This document shows positions 6,739-15,330 of a stretch of DNA of 34,804 nucleotides, in pieces (position 1 is the stretch's first letter; the number at the start of each line of letters is the position of its first letter). Below the pieces are notes generated by a model. The model did not search any database. It was not told the origin of the DNA and worked only from the letters and a program-made list of their open reading frames with translations. This stretch comes from an uncultured Caulobacterales bacterium (lineage in GTDB: Bacteria; Pseudomonadota; Alphaproteobacteria; Caulobacterales; Caulobacteraceae): the NCBI GenBank assembly GCA_903900155.1, contig CAIUMD010000078.1:1-34804 (forward strand). The letters run 5' to 3'. The position numbers and the translations under genes were made by a program.

Positions 6739-9279
6739 TTAGAAGTCGACGCGGAACGTCACCTGCGCGGTGCGCGGGGCGCCGATGTAGGCGTTCGGTT
6801 GGTTGGTCACGCCGTACAGGGTCTTGGTCGCGGCCGAAGCGGCCGTGATCTGAGTGCCCAGGCTGCCGTAGTATTCCTTGTCGAACAGGTTGAAGACGTT
6901 CAGCTGAACGTAGGAGTTCTTCAGGACGGTATCGAGCCTGTAGCGGACGTCCAGGTCGAACACGGCGTAACCGTCGACGGCCAGGTCGTTCAGGTCGGTG
7001 GCGTAGCGCTTGCCGGTGTACTTGCCCTGGACGCCGAACGAGAACGGACCCTCTTCGTAGTTGATCCGGCCACCGAACATGATCTTCGGGGTCTCGACCA
7101 GGCGCTTGCCGTTGATCGGGGCAAAGACGTTGGCGCGGATTTGCAGCGGGTCTTGATACTTGGCGTCCGTGTAGGTCGCCGAACCGGCCACCGACAGTTC
7201 GTTCGTGATCTTGCCGCCGATCTGACCTTCGATGCCCTTCACTTCGACCGAGCCCACGTTGCGTTCGCGGTTGGTGTCGGTGTCGGGGTCGTAGGTGCTG
7301 ACGACGCGGTTCTTGAACTGGGTCTTATAGGCGCTGACCGTGGCGTAGTAGCCCGGCATGTTGAAGCGGTAGCCCACTTCAGCGGTCTTGGTCGCTTCCG
7401 GACGGGCGTTCAGCGAGCCGATCGAGCCGTTGGCCAGGCGCTGGACGGTGTAGTAGCTGTCCGTACGCAGAGCCGAGATCTGCTCCGAGTAGCTGCCGTA
7501 GAACGTGTTGTGGCTGTCCAGGCGGAACGACACGCCGACGTTAGGCAGGGTCTTCTTGACGGTCGCGTTGTAGGCGAACGGCGCGATGTACTCGTTGGCC
7601 GCGTTCTGGCTGGCGAACTTGAGGTTGCCGTTGGCCAGGGTCGCCGACGGCGCCTCGGTCGTGCAGAGCACGTTGCTGGTGCCGTTCTGGGTGTAGCAGA
7701 ACTGGTTCAGATCGCGGCTGAATTCCTTGCGCTGCAGGCCCAGGGTGATCTCGAACTTGTCGTCGAAGAAGCGACCGCGATATTCGACGGCGATTTGCTT
7801 CAGCTCGGCGATCGAGAAGCGGTCACGGAAGCGCAGCAGCGTACCATCGGCGCCCAGGATGCGGTCGCCGCCCCAGGTTTCCTTGCCACCGAACCAGTTC
7901 TTCATGAAGCCGGTCGCCTGATCGACATAGCCAGCTTCCGAGGTCTGACGGTGACGACCGCGGTCGTAGGTGTAGGCCAGGCGGAAGGTGTTGTCTTCGT
8001 TCAGGCGCCAGATCAGCGAGGTGTTCAGGCCGTAACGACGGGTGTTGGTGTTCGAGGGCGACATGTAACGGACCGAGTCCATGCAGTCGCCGTCGCCGTT
8101 CAGGTCGACGCCGCGGTTGGTCGCGCCGATCGTGCCGACCTTACAGCTGGCGAAGGTGGTGGCCCGGCCGACCAGCTTGGCGTCGTATTCGTTGACCGCG
8201 ACTTGCTGGGTGCCGCCGTTGGCCATCACGTACTGGAACGACGGGTCGAACGTGAAGATCAGGTTGTCGGTCAGCGAGAAGCGCGACTTCAGGCGGATGT
8301 TGCCGGTGTTCGACGGATTGATACGGCCGCCCCACCAGGTGCTGGCGTTGGCGTCGGTGTCACGCGTACCGGCGATGGCCGTCGGCTTGATCCAGTCGTA
8401 GATGCCGGTCGTGGCCGTCGTGTTGTTGCGGAAGTCGTAGTCCCAGCCGTACTGAGCCGTTTCCGGGATCAGCGACAGGTCGGCGGCGCCGAGCTGGACA
8501 GTGTTGTAGTTGAAGTTGCGGTTCAGGTTCCAGTGAGCCGACAGAGCGATGTAGTCGCCCTTCGAGCCGATGTCCTGCCAGATGCGGGCGTTGAACTGCC
8601 TCTTCTCGAGGTCGCCAGCGCCGCGGAACTTGTCGTACATGGTGTACGAGGCCGAGGCCCAGGCCTTGGTGCCCCAGGGGCCGAATTCGCCGCTCTGGAT
8701 CAGGCCGAAGAAGCGGCGATAGTTGAAGCTGCCGTACGAGGCGTCGGCGGTGACGCCGAAGTCCTTGGTCGGCTTCAGGGTGGTGTAGTTGATGACGCCG
8801 CCGGTGGCCGAGATGGTCGGGGTGTCGACGTCGGTCTGACCGGTCGTGACGCTGGCCTTGTCGATCAGTTCCGGGTCCAGCTGCTGGTTCGAGTACAGCG
8901 CGTAGTTACCGGTGTCGTTCGTCGGGATACCGTCGAAGGTCAGCGAGATGCGGTTACCGTCGAAGCCGCGCAGGCGGATGTTGCCGCCGCTGTTGCCGTA
9001 CGGGTCGTTGTTGGTGAAGTTCAGGCCCGGGACGCTGTTCAGCGTCTGGATGATCGTCTGGCCGGCAGCCTGACGGCCGATATATTCCTGGGTGATGGTC
9101 GAGCGCGACTTCGGCGCGACCTCAGCGACGACGGCGCCGTCGATCGACTTCTGGCCGGCCGCGGTGACGACGACTTGTTCGACGACATCCGTACCCGACG
9201 ATTGGGCCATCGCCGAGCCGGCAGCGACCAGGCAACCGACCAGAGCGGTCGTCGCCAGGGCGAAATTTCTCATGTTCAT
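6739..9279 (-). CDS. TonB-dependent outer-membrane receptor
   Basis: 846 residues from ATG at 9279, chosen for its signal peptide (MNMRNFALATTALVGCLVAA..AMA) and an AGGGGA element about 10 bases ahead. A longer frame from 9399 adds 40 residues without signal character. A TonB-box-like EQVVVTA follows cleavage, then a plug with NIRLRGFDGNRISLTFDGIP and SATGGVINY. A long beta-barrel ends in QVTFRVDF. Cys pairs occur in extracellular-loop-like regions (ASCKVG..GDGDC and NQFCYTQ..VLCTT). The substrate is not predictable. No sigma/anti-sigma pair is adjacent and the gene has its own terminator. It is divergent from the glycosyltransferase at 9467. Confidence 0.9.
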   Translation of the reverse strand: MNMRNFALATTALVGCLVAAGSAMAQSSGTDVVEQVVVTAAGQKSIDGAVVAEVAPKSRSTITQEYIGRQAAGQTIIQTLNSVPGLNFTNNDPYGNSGGNIRLRGFDGNRISLTFDGIPTNDTGNYALYSNQQLDPELIDKASVTTGQTDVDTPTISATGGVINYTTLKPTKDFGVTADASYGSFNYRRFFGLIQSGEFGPWGTKAWASASYTMYDKFRGAGDLEKRQFNARIWQDIGSKGDYIALSAHWNLNRNFNYNTVQLGAADLSLIPETAQYGWDYDFRNNTTATTGIYDWIKPTAIAGTRDTDANASTWWGGRINPSNTGNIRLKSRFSLTDNLIFTFDPSFQYVMANGGTQQVAVNEYDAKLVGRATTFASCKVGTIGATNRGVDLNGDGDCMDSVRYMSPSNTNTRRYGLNTSLIWRLNEDNTFRLAYTYDRGRHRQTSEAGYVDQATGFMKNWFGGKETWGGDRILGADGTLLRFRDRFSIAELKQIAVEYRGRFFDDKFEITLGLQRKEFSRDLNQFCYTQNGTSNVLCTTEAPSATLANGNLKFASQNAANEYIAPFAYNATVKKTLPNVGVSFRLDSHNTFYGSYSEQISALRTDSYYTVQRLANGSIGSLNARPEATKTAEVGYRFNMPGYYATVSAYKTQFKNRVVSTYDPDTDTNRERNVGSVEVKGIEGQIGGKITNELSVAGSATYTDAKYQDPLQIRANVFAPINGKRLVETPKIMFGGRINYEEGPFSFGVQGKYTGKRYATDLNDLAVDGYAVFDLDVRYRLDTVLKNSYVQLNVFNLFDKEYYGSLGTQITAASAATKTLYGVTNQPNAYIGAPRTAQVTFRVDF

Positions 9280-9466
9280 CTTGAAGGATCCCCTCATTAT
9301 TCGACACGCCGGCCTTGAACGGCACGGATGAGCATCGTTGGGGCCGTTTAGCGAAAGTTTTAGAAGGTTTGGTGACGGAAAGGCCACGACCTCCCCCAAA
9401 CTGTCATAAACGGCGGATAACGCGGAAGAAATGGTCAGATTTTTCTTACTTGGCTAATTAGGCGTC

Positions 9467-11044
9467 ATGGCTATCGCACACGAATCTTCGGCACTTTCGA
9501 TCGAGTCCCGCGCCTGGCGGCTGACCCTCATCGGGGTCGCCGTGCTGACGCTGGTGCGGCTCGTCGCCCTGTTTTCCACACCTCTTGAGCTGTACCCGGA
9601 CGAAGCCCAGTACTGGCTATGGTCGCGCGAGCTGGCGTTCGGCTACTTCTCCAAGCCGCCGATGATCGCCTGGCTGATCTGGCTGACCACCCACATCGGC
9701 GGCGACGCCGAGCCCTGGGTGCGACTGTCCGCCGCACTGCTGCACGGGGCCGCCGCCTTGGTGATCCATCGCATCGCCAAGAACCTTTACGGAGGCTGGG
9801 CCGGCCTGGTCGCCGCGGCGATCTACAGCCTGATGCCGGGCGTCGTGCTGTCCTCGGGCCTGATGGCCACCGACGCGCCGCTGCTGTTCTTCCTGTCCCT
9901 GACGATCTGGGCCTATGTCGCCCTGGCCGTGGAGACCGCTCCGCGCCGCTACTTCATCGCCGCCGGCATGGGCGTGGCGCTGGGCTGCGCTTTCCTGTCG
10001 AAATACGCGGCGATCTACGTGCTGGGCAGCATCGTCATCCACTACGCGATCTCGAAGCCCGCCCGCGACCGCTGGTGCCCGGCGGCCGCGGTGCTGTTCG
10101 TCACCGCCTTCGTCCTGACCCTGGCCCCGAACTTCGCCTGGAACGCCAGCCACCAATTCTCGACGGTCAAGCACACGGCCTCGAACGCCAACTGGGGGGC
10201 GCACACCCTGTTCAACTTCCCGGAGCTGATCGAATTCGTCGGCTCGCAGTTCGGCGTGTTCGGGCCCGTGCCGTTCGCGGCGCTGCTGGGCGGCGCGATC
10301 TGGCTGGGGATCAGGAAGCGCATGACCTCGCCCGACCTGCTGCTGATCTGCTTCTCGGCCCCGCCGCTGATCATCGTGGCCGGCGAGGCCTTCGTCTCGC
10401 GCGCCAACGCCAACTGGGCCGGGGCGGCCTTCGTGGCCGGCTCGGTGCTGGCGGCCGGCTGGCTGCTGCGCTGGAACGCCCGCCGCTGGATGATCGGCGG
10501 TCTGGCGCTGCAAGCCGTGTTCGCGGCCTTCTTCATCGCCTGCATGGTCAGCCCCAGGGTGGTCGACGCCACGGGCCTGTCGAACGGCTTCAAGCGGGTG
10601 CGCGGCTGGGACCAGACGGTCCAGGCGATCATCGAGCGCTCGCGGGAAGAGACCGCCCTGCGCGGCCCCCTGAGCGCCGTCGCGATGGACGACCGCTTCG
10701 TCTACAACGCCGCCGCCTATTACGGCCGCGACTATTTCGGCCAGCCGGGCGCGCCGCCTCTCAGAATGTGGGTGCACGAGGCCTACGCCCAGAACCAGGC
10801 GGAGGCGCAGACGCCGCTGGACGCGTCCTACGGCCGCCGCGCCCTGATCGTCAGCCTGGAGGGCGGCTATCGCCCCGAGATCGAGCAGGACTTCAAGGCC
10901 CACTCGGGCCTGCAGATCGCCCGCGTGCGGCTGGACAAGAAACGCTCGCGCCGCATCGACCTGTTCATCGCCGAGGGCTTCGCCCCCCTGCCCCGCGACC
11001 CGATCACCGGCCTGCCGCCGCAGCCACTGCATCAGGCCCAATAG
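9467..11044 (+). CDS. GT39/ArnT-like membrane glycosyltransferase
   Basis: 525 residues with about ten hydrophobic segments. The first loop carries the signature YPDEAQYWLWSRELAFGYFS followed by KPPM, with the acidic pair typical of the PMT_2/ArnT group (PF13231). These enzymes use a lipid-linked sugar donor at the outer face of the inner membrane to modify lipid A, glycans or proteins. Two features support an integral-membrane GT-C enzyme: the GLMATDAPLLFF segment and a soluble C-terminal region of about 170 residues. Acceptor and sugar cannot be told from sequence. It is divergent from the TonB receptor, with about 190 bases between the starts. Convergent scoB follows, separated by palindromic repeats. 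Confidence 0.85.
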   Translation: MAIAHESSALSIESRAWRLTLIGVAVLTLVRLVALFSTPLELYPDEAQYWLWSRELAFGYFSKPPMIAWLIWLTTHIGGDAEPWVRLSAALLHGAAALVIHRIAKNLYGGWAGLVAAAIYSLMPGVVLSSGLMATDAPLLFFLSLTIWAYVALAVETAPRRYFIAAGMGVALGCAFLSKYAAIYVLGSIVIHYAISKPARDRWCPAAAVLFVTAFVLTLAPNFAWNASHQFSTVKHTASNANWGAHTLFNFPELIEFVGSQFGVFGPVPFAALLGGAIWLGIRKRMTSPDLLLICFSAPPLIIVAGEAFVSRANANWAGAAFVAGSVLAAGWLLRWNARRWMIGGLALQAVFAAFFIACMVSPRVVDATGLSNGFKRVRGWDQTVQAIIERSREETALRGPLSAVAMDDRFVYNAAAYYGRDYFGQPGAPPLRMWVHEAYAQNQAEAQTPLDASYGRRALIVSLEGGYRPEIEQDFKAHSGLQIARVRLDKKRSRRIDLFIAEGFAPLPRDPITGLPPQPLHQAQ

Positions 11045-11060
11045 CCCCCAACCGAGTGTC

Positions 11061-11074
11061 CCCGCGAAAGCGGG
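11061..11074. terminator. Short GC hairpin after the glycosyltransferase
   Basis: CCCGC-GAAA-GCGGG, a GNRA-type tetraloop hairpin 16 bases past the stop, followed by GGTGTTTTA on the plus strand. It could terminate the glycosyltransferase transcript. The same short hairpin is a common intergenic element in alphaproteobacteria. Confidence 0.45.
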
Positions 11075-11141
11075 ATGGTCGGTGTTTTACGTGGCGCTCA
11101 CCCTGGAGCATCCGTATTGGCTGGCCAAATGACCGTGCGGC

Positions 11142-11176
11142 GGACCTCGCCCTTCGACAGGCTCAGGGTGAGGTCC
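11142..11176 (-). repeat. Dispersed palindrome, family P, copy B (reverse)
   Basis: GGACCTC / GAGGTCC arms around the family core. Relative to copy A the inner stem pair T-A has become C-G (CCCT/AGGG), so pairing is kept. It lies 23 bases before copy C in opposite orientation, between two convergent genes. Confidence 0.85.
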
Positions 11177-11199
11177 GAATGTGAGCGCGGCGATAACCA

Positions 11200-11236
11200 G
11201 CAACCTCATCCTGAGCTTGTCGAAGGGCGAGGTTGC
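11200..11236 (+). repeat. Dispersed palindrome, family P, copy C (forward)
   Basis: GCAACCTC / GAGGTTGC arms around the core, with a single T-G wobble in the inner stem (TCCT/AGGG). With copy B it forms a head-to-head pair just past the 3' end of scoB. Confidence 0.85.
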
Positions 11237-11250
11237 TGCGCCACCGATCT

Positions 11251-11892
11251 CTAGAGAGAAACCTCGAACGCCGCCTCGGTCTTGGCCTTGACCTCGTCCA
11301 CGGTCACGCCCGGGGCCAGCTCGATCAGCTTCACCGGCGCCTTGCCGCGATTGATCTCGAAGACGCCCAGTTCGGTGATCAGCAGATCGACGACCCCGGC
11401 GCCGGTCAGCGGCAGCGAGCACGCCTTCAGCAGCTTGGGCGCGCCCGACTTCTCGCAGTGGTCCATGACCACCACCACGCGCTTGACGCCGGCGACCAGG
11501 TCCATGGCCCCGCCCATGCCCTTGACCATCTTGCCGGGCACCATCCAGTTGGCCAGGTCGCCGGTCTCCGACACCTGCATGCCGCCCAGGATCGACAGGG
11601 CGATGTGACCGCCGCGGATCATGGCGAAGCTGTCGGCCGACGAGAAATACGAGCTGCTATCCAGCTCGATGATCGTCTGCTTGCCGGCGTTGATCAGGTC
11701 GGCGTCCTCTTCGCCCTCATAGGGGAAGGGACCCATGCCCAGCATGCCGTTCTCGCTCTGCAGCGTCACGTGCATGCCGTCCGGGATGTAGTTGGCCACC
11801 AGGGTCGGGATGCCGATCCCCAGGTTCACGTAGAAGCCGTCCTGCAGCTCCTTGGCGGCGCGGGCCGCCATCTCATCGCGGGTCCAGGCCAT
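11251..11892 (-). CDS. scoB: 3-oxoacid CoA-transferase subunit B
   Basis: 213 residues. The N-terminal half contains [19 protein letters not shown] and the catalytic glutamate in LQSENGMLG (Glu47), the CoA-transferase signature 2. The rest ([49 protein letters not shown]) follows the ScoB/AtoA group closely. With subunit A it transfers CoA from succinyl-CoA (or acyl-CoA) to acetoacetate or a related 3-oxoacid, for ketone-body, short-chain fatty acid or amino-acid breakdown. The ATG overlaps the scoA stop (TAATG), so the subunits are coupled. Cytoplasmic. Confidence 0.93.
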   Translation of the reverse strand: MAWTRDEMAARAAKELQDGFYVNLGIGIPTLVANYIPDGMHVTLQSENGMLGMGPFPYEGEEDADLINAGKQTIIELDSSSYFSSADSFAMIRGGHIALSILGGMQVSETGDLANWMVPGKMVKGMGGAMDLVAGVKRVVVVMDHCEKSGAPKLLKACSLPLTGAGVVDLLITELGVFEINRGKAPVKLIELAPGVTVDEVKAKTEAAFEVSL

Positions 11893-12617
11893 TACGCTTG
11901 TTCCTTCGCCAGGTTTTCTTTGGGGCGCGTGGTGACGCGCTCGATGCGCTTTTCGAACTTCGCGCCCTTCACCAGATGGTCGACATAGATGCCGGGCGTG
12001 TGGATGGCGTCCTTGTCCAGGTCGCCGATCGCGACCAGTTCCTCGACCTCGACGACGGTCTTCTTGCCGGCCGTGGCCATCATCGGATTGAAGTTCCGGG
12101 CGGTCTTTCGGTAGATCAGGTTGCCCTCGGCGTCGGCCTTCCAGGCCTTGACGATCGAAAGGTCGGCGGTCAGGCCGCGCTCCATCACGTACATCTCGCC
12201 GTCGAACGCGCGGGTTTCCTTGCCCTCGGCCACCAGCGTGCCGTAGCCGGTGCGCGTGAAGAAGGCCGGGATGCCCGCTCCGCCCGCACGGATGCGTTCG
12301 GCCAGCGTGCCTTGCGGATTGAACTCGAGCTCCAGTTCGCCGCTGAGGTAGAGCTGTTCGAACAGCTTGTTCTCGCCCACATAGGACGAGACCATCTTCT
12401 TGATCTGGTGGTTTTCGAGGAGAATCCCCAGGCCAAAGCCGTCGACGCCGCAATTGTTGGAGATGACCGTGAGGTCCTTCGTCCCCGCCTCGCGGATCGC
12501 CGCGATCAGGTTCTCGGGAATGCCGCACAGGCCGAAACCGCCGGCCATGATGGTCATGCCGTCGAACAACAGCCCGGCCAGGGCCTCGACGGCGTCTGTC
12601 TTCACCTTGTCGACCAT
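11892..12617 (-). CDS. scoA: 3-oxoacid CoA-transferase subunit A
   Basis: 241 residues. It carries CoA-transferase signature 1 ([15 protein letters not shown]) near residue 24, then [14 protein letters not shown], a [19 protein letters not shown] segment and [20 protein letters not shown], all typical of ScoA/AtoD. It is the first gene of a two-gene operon with scoB. The divergent kefF-like gene starts at 12726, so the 108-base gap holds both promoters. A small dyad at 12634-12647 lies 17 bases upstream of its ATG. Confidence 0.93.
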   Translation of the reverse strand: MVDKVKTDAVEALAGLLFDGMTIMAGGFGLCGIPENLIAAIREAGTKDLTVISNNCGVDGFGLGILLENHQIKKMVSSYVGENKLFEQLYLSGELELEFNPQGTLAERIRAGGAGIPAFFTRTGYGTLVAEGKETRAFDGEMYVMERGLTADLSIVKAWKADAEGNLIYRKTARNFNPMMATAGKKTVVEVEELVAIGDLDKDAIHTPGIYVDHLVKGAKFEKRIERVTTRPKENLAKEQA

Positions 12618-12633
12618 GGTGTCTCCCTATCCC

Positions 12634-12647
12634 GAACTTGCTAGTTC
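12634..12647. promoter_or_regulatory. Small dyad upstream of scoA
   Basis: GAACT-TGCT-AGTTC, a perfect five-base inverted repeat in the promoter gap between scoA and the kefF-like gene. It could be a repressor site for the CoA-transferase operon; no regulator is adjacent. Confidence 0.25.
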
Positions 12648-12725
12648 AGTGCTTGGGCGAACCGTGTCGCCCGAGCCGCGCAGAAATTCAACCCTTGATG
12701 AAATTATTTCCGGAAGGGCCGCTTG

Positions 12726-13319
12726 ATGTCCGACGCTAGCACCGGCTCCGTGACGCCTGCCACCCCCAGGAGCGCTTCGGGCGTGCTTCTGGTGCTGGCC
12801 CACCCGGCGCTTGAACGCTCGCGCGCCAATCGGGCCCTGGCCAAGGCGGCCAAAGGCCTTTCCGGCGTCACCTTCAAGGACCTGTACGAGAGCTATCCGG
12901 ACTTCGTGGTCGACATCGAGGCCGAGCAGGCCGCGCTGGTGAAGCACGACGTCATCGCCTTGCAGTTCCCGCTGTACTGGTACTCGACCCCGGCCCTGAT
13001 GAAGGAGTGGCTGGACCTCGTTTGGCTGCACGGCTTCGCCTATGGCGAGGACGGCGAGGCCCTGAAGGGCAAGCGCCTGTTCGTGGCCTGCACCACGGGC
13101 GCCAGCGCCAAGGCCTACCATATGCACGGCTACAACCGGTTCTCGATGGACGAGTTCCTGCGGCCGTTGGAGCAGACCGCGCACCTGTGCGGCATGGAGT
13201 GGGAGACGCCGTTCGTGGTTCACGGCGCTTCGGTGAAAGACGACGCGGCCCTCAAGGCCGAGGCTGAGCGCTACAAGGCGCGCGTGGCCTCGTTATCGCC
13301 CAAGAACGTGGAGGCGTAG
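12726..13319 (+). CDS. NAD(P)H-dependent flavodoxin-fold oxidoreductase, KefF-like
   Basis: 197 residues from ATG at 12726, with GGAAGGG about 8 bases ahead; an in-frame TTG one codon earlier is rejected. Flavodoxin_2 family: LVLAHPALERSRANRAL at the start of the fold, then IALQFPLYWYSTPALMKEWLD and FVACTTGASAKAYHMHGYN, the FMN-binding segments of the MdaB/KefF quinone reductase group. About 20 residues precede the first strand. It sits 6 bases upstream of a KefC-like antiporter. In enterobacteria KefF is the cytoplasmic activator of KefC, binding the channel's regulatory domain, so an ancillary-subunit role is inferred from this arrangement. Confidence 0.88.
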   Translation: MSDASTGSVTPATPRSASGVLLVLAHPALERSRANRALAKAAKGLSGVTFKDLYESYPDFVVDIEAEQAALVKHDVIALQFPLYWYSTPALMKEWLDLVWLHGFAYGEDGEALKGKRLFVACTTGASAKAYHMHGYNRFSMDEFLRPLEQTAHLCGMEWETPFVVHGASVKDDAALKAEAERYKARVASLSPKNVEA

Positions 13320-13325
13320 GACGGC

Positions 13326-15230
13326 ATGGAGAACTTCCTCACCCAGACCCTGGTCTATCTGGGCGCGGCCGTCGTCTCGGTGCCGATCGCCAAGCGGCTG
13401 GGGCTGGGCTCGGTGCTGGGCTACCTGATCGCCGGCGTGGTCATCGGCCCGTTCGCCCTGGCTTTGGTCGGCGACCAGGCCGACGTCATGAAATTCGCCG
13501 AGTTCGGCGTCGTCATCCTGCTGTTCCTGATCGGGCTGGAGGTGCAGCCCTCGATGCTGTGGGACATGCGCAAGGCGATCTTCGGCCTCGGGGGCGCGCA
13601 GGTGCTGGGCACGGCCCTGGCCATCGCCGGCGCGTCTCTCGCGCTGGGCCTGCCCTGGCAGACGGCCCTGGCCGTGGGCCTCGTCCTGGCAATGTCCTCG
13701 ACCGCCATCGTGCTCCAGACCCTCGATGAGAAGGGCCTCAGGCAAGGTCCCGTCGGTCGCGCCGCCTTCGGGGTGCTGCTGCTGCAGGACCTGGCGGTGA
13801 TCCCGATGTTCGCCCTGCTGCCCCTGCTGGCCACCGGCGCCGCCAATAGCGCCCAGGCCGGCGGCGGCCATGGCGGCGGCAGCCTGGTGGCCGAGCTGCC
13901 GATCTGGGCCCAGACCCTGTCGGTGTTCGCCGCCGTGGCGGGCGTGATCGGCGGCGGTCGCTACCTGGTGCGGCCCGTGTTCCGCTTCATCGCCAAGGCC
14001 CGCCTGCGCGAGATCTTCGTCGCCGCCGCCCTGCTGATCGTGGTGGCCGTGGCCAGCCTGATGCAGATCGTGGGCCTGTCGCCCGCCCTCGGGGCCTTCC
14101 TGGCCGGGGTGGTGCTGGCCGAAAGCGAGTTCCGCCGCGAGCTGGAAAGCGACATCGAGCCGTTCCGGGGCCTGCTCCTGGGCCTCTTCTTCATCACCGT
14201 CGGCGCGGGCGTGAACCTGCCGCTGGTCGCCAGCCAGCCCTTGCAGCTGATCGGCATCGTCCTGGGGCTGATGACCCTGAAGCTCTTGGTCATGTACGGC
14301 ATCGCCCGCCTGTTCGGCGCGCCCAAGCGCGGGGCGCTGGCCGTCGCCACGGCCCTGGCGCAAGGGGGCGAGTTCGCCTTCGTGCTGCTCAGCTTCACCG
14401 TCGGCGCGGGCGTGATCGGCGCGCAGCTGGCGGCCCTGCTGACCGCCGCCGTCGCGGTCTCCATGGCCCTGACCCCGGTCGCCATGATCCTGTACGAGCG
14501 CGTCGCCGACCTGATGGACGCGGCCATTCCCGACGTCGTTCCCGACACCGGCGACTTCGACGAGGGCGAGCCGGACATCATCATCGCCGGCTTTGGCCGC
14601 TTCGGGCAGATCACCGGCCGCCTGCTGACCGCCAACGGCTTCAAGTCGACCATCCTGGACAGCGACATCGAGCAGATCGAGCTGCTGCGCCGCTTTGGCC
14701 GCCGGGTGCACTATGGCGACGCCACGCGCCTGGACTTGCTGCGCGCCGCCGGGGCCGAGCGGGCCCGCATGCTGATCGTCGCCCTGGATGACCGCGAGAA
14801 GACCGTCGAGCTGGTCGAGACCGCCCGCAAGGCCTTCCCCGACCTGATCATCCTGGCCCGCGCCTGGGACCGCCGCCACGCCTACGACCTCTTGTCCAAT
14901 GGCGCCGACGCGGTCGAGCGCGAGACCTTCGAGTCGGCCCTGGCCCTGGGTTCGACGGCCTTGCAGAAGCTGGGCTTCCGCGCCCACCGCGCCCATCGCG
15001 CCGCCGCCTTCTTCCGCCGCCACGACCGGCGGATGTTCGAGGAGCTGCGCCCGATGTGGGGCCAGGAGGAGGCCTATATCCTGGCCTCGCGCGACGCGGC
15101 CCAGACCATGGACCGCCTGCTGGACGCCGACCTGCACCGCATGCGCCCCGGCGACGCCGGCGGGGCCTGGGACACGGCCAGCCTGGACGAGGAACTGCGC
15201 GAGCGGGCGCAGAAGGAAGGCACGACCTAG
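13326..15230 (+). CDS. KefC-type monovalent cation:proton antiporter with RCK domain
   Basis: 634 residues. Residues 1-390 form the CPA2 Na+/H+ exchanger-type membrane domain with about 12 helices. They include the LGYLIAGVVIGP and FLIGLEV segments and LLLQDLAVIP with the ion-binding Asp (Asp155). After a short linker, a TrkA_N/RCK domain begins at about 416 with the nucleotide-binding motif GFGRFG (422-427) and acidic partner residues (LDSD), running to about 535. This matches the glutathione-gated K+ efflux proteins KefB/KefC, which release K+ and acidify the cytoplasm on electrophile stress. A His/Gly-rich insert (residues 178-185) is present in one loop. It is preceded immediately by a KefF-like gene, so the two form an operon. 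Confidence 0.92.
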   Translation: MENFLTQTLVYLGAAVVSVPIAKRLGLGSVLGYLIAGVVIGPFALALVGDQADVMKFAEFGVVILLFLIGLEVQPSMLWDMRKAIFGLGGAQVLGTALAIAGASLALGLPWQTALAVGLVLAMSSTAIVLQTLDEKGLRQGPVGRAAFGVLLLQDLAVIPMFALLPLLATGAANSAQAGGGHGGGSLVAELPIWAQTLSVFAAVAGVIGGGRYLVRPVFRFIAKARLREIFVAAALLIVVAVASLMQIVGLSPALGAFLAGVVLAESEFRRELESDIEPFRGLLLGLFFITVGAGVNLPLVASQPLQLIGIVLGLMTLKLLVMYGIARLFGAPKRGALAVATALAQGGEFAFVLLSFTVGAGVIGAQLAALLTAAVAVSMALTPVAMILYERVADLMDAAIPDVVPDTGDFDEGEPDIIIAGFGRFGQITGRLLTANGFKSTILDSDIEQIELLRRFGRRVHYGDATRLDLLRAAGAERARMLIVALDDREKTVELVETARKAFPDLIILARAWDRRHAYDLLSNGADAVERETFESALALGSTALQKLGFRAHRAHRAAAFFRRHDRRMFEELRPMWGQEEAYILASRDAAQTMDRLLDADLHRMRPGDAGGAWDTASLDEELRERAQKEGTT

Positions 15231-15278
15231 AGCCCTTTCCGATCTGATCGAAACGATCAGTCGGATAAAAAGGGCTCT
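15229..15278. repeat. Long imperfect palindrome after kefC
   Basis: Arms AGAGCCCTTT and AAAGGGCTCT with an inner stem CTGATCG / CGATCAG around AAA. It starts two bases inside the kefC stop codon. It lies between convergent genes, so it may end kefC transcripts. Confidence 0.75.
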
Positions 15279-15292
15279 CAATCAAAGACCTG

Positions 15293-15330
15293 GAGCATTT
15301 CACCGATCCGTTCGGATCGGTGAAATGCTC
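15293..15330. terminator. Perfect 18-bp palindrome between kefC and araC
   Basis: GAGCATTTCACCGATCCG, two bases, then the exact reverse complement ending at 15330. The last base is also the final base of the araC-family stop codon (minus strand). A perfect stem with a two-base loop between convergent genes suggests a bidirectional terminator or an intergenic repeat. Confidence 0.7.

Noticed and set aside
6676..9318. 880-codon open frame on the plus strand opposite the second TonB receptor
   Set aside because: It is the antisense shadow of a well-defined receptor gene; its translation is Arg/Val/Gly/Asp-rich without domains, as expected from GC-rich third positions.
13293..15281. 662-codon open frame opposite the KefC-like gene
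   Set aside because: Low-complexity Gln/Gly/His/Arg-rich translation, no motifs, fully covered by a clear antiporter gene.
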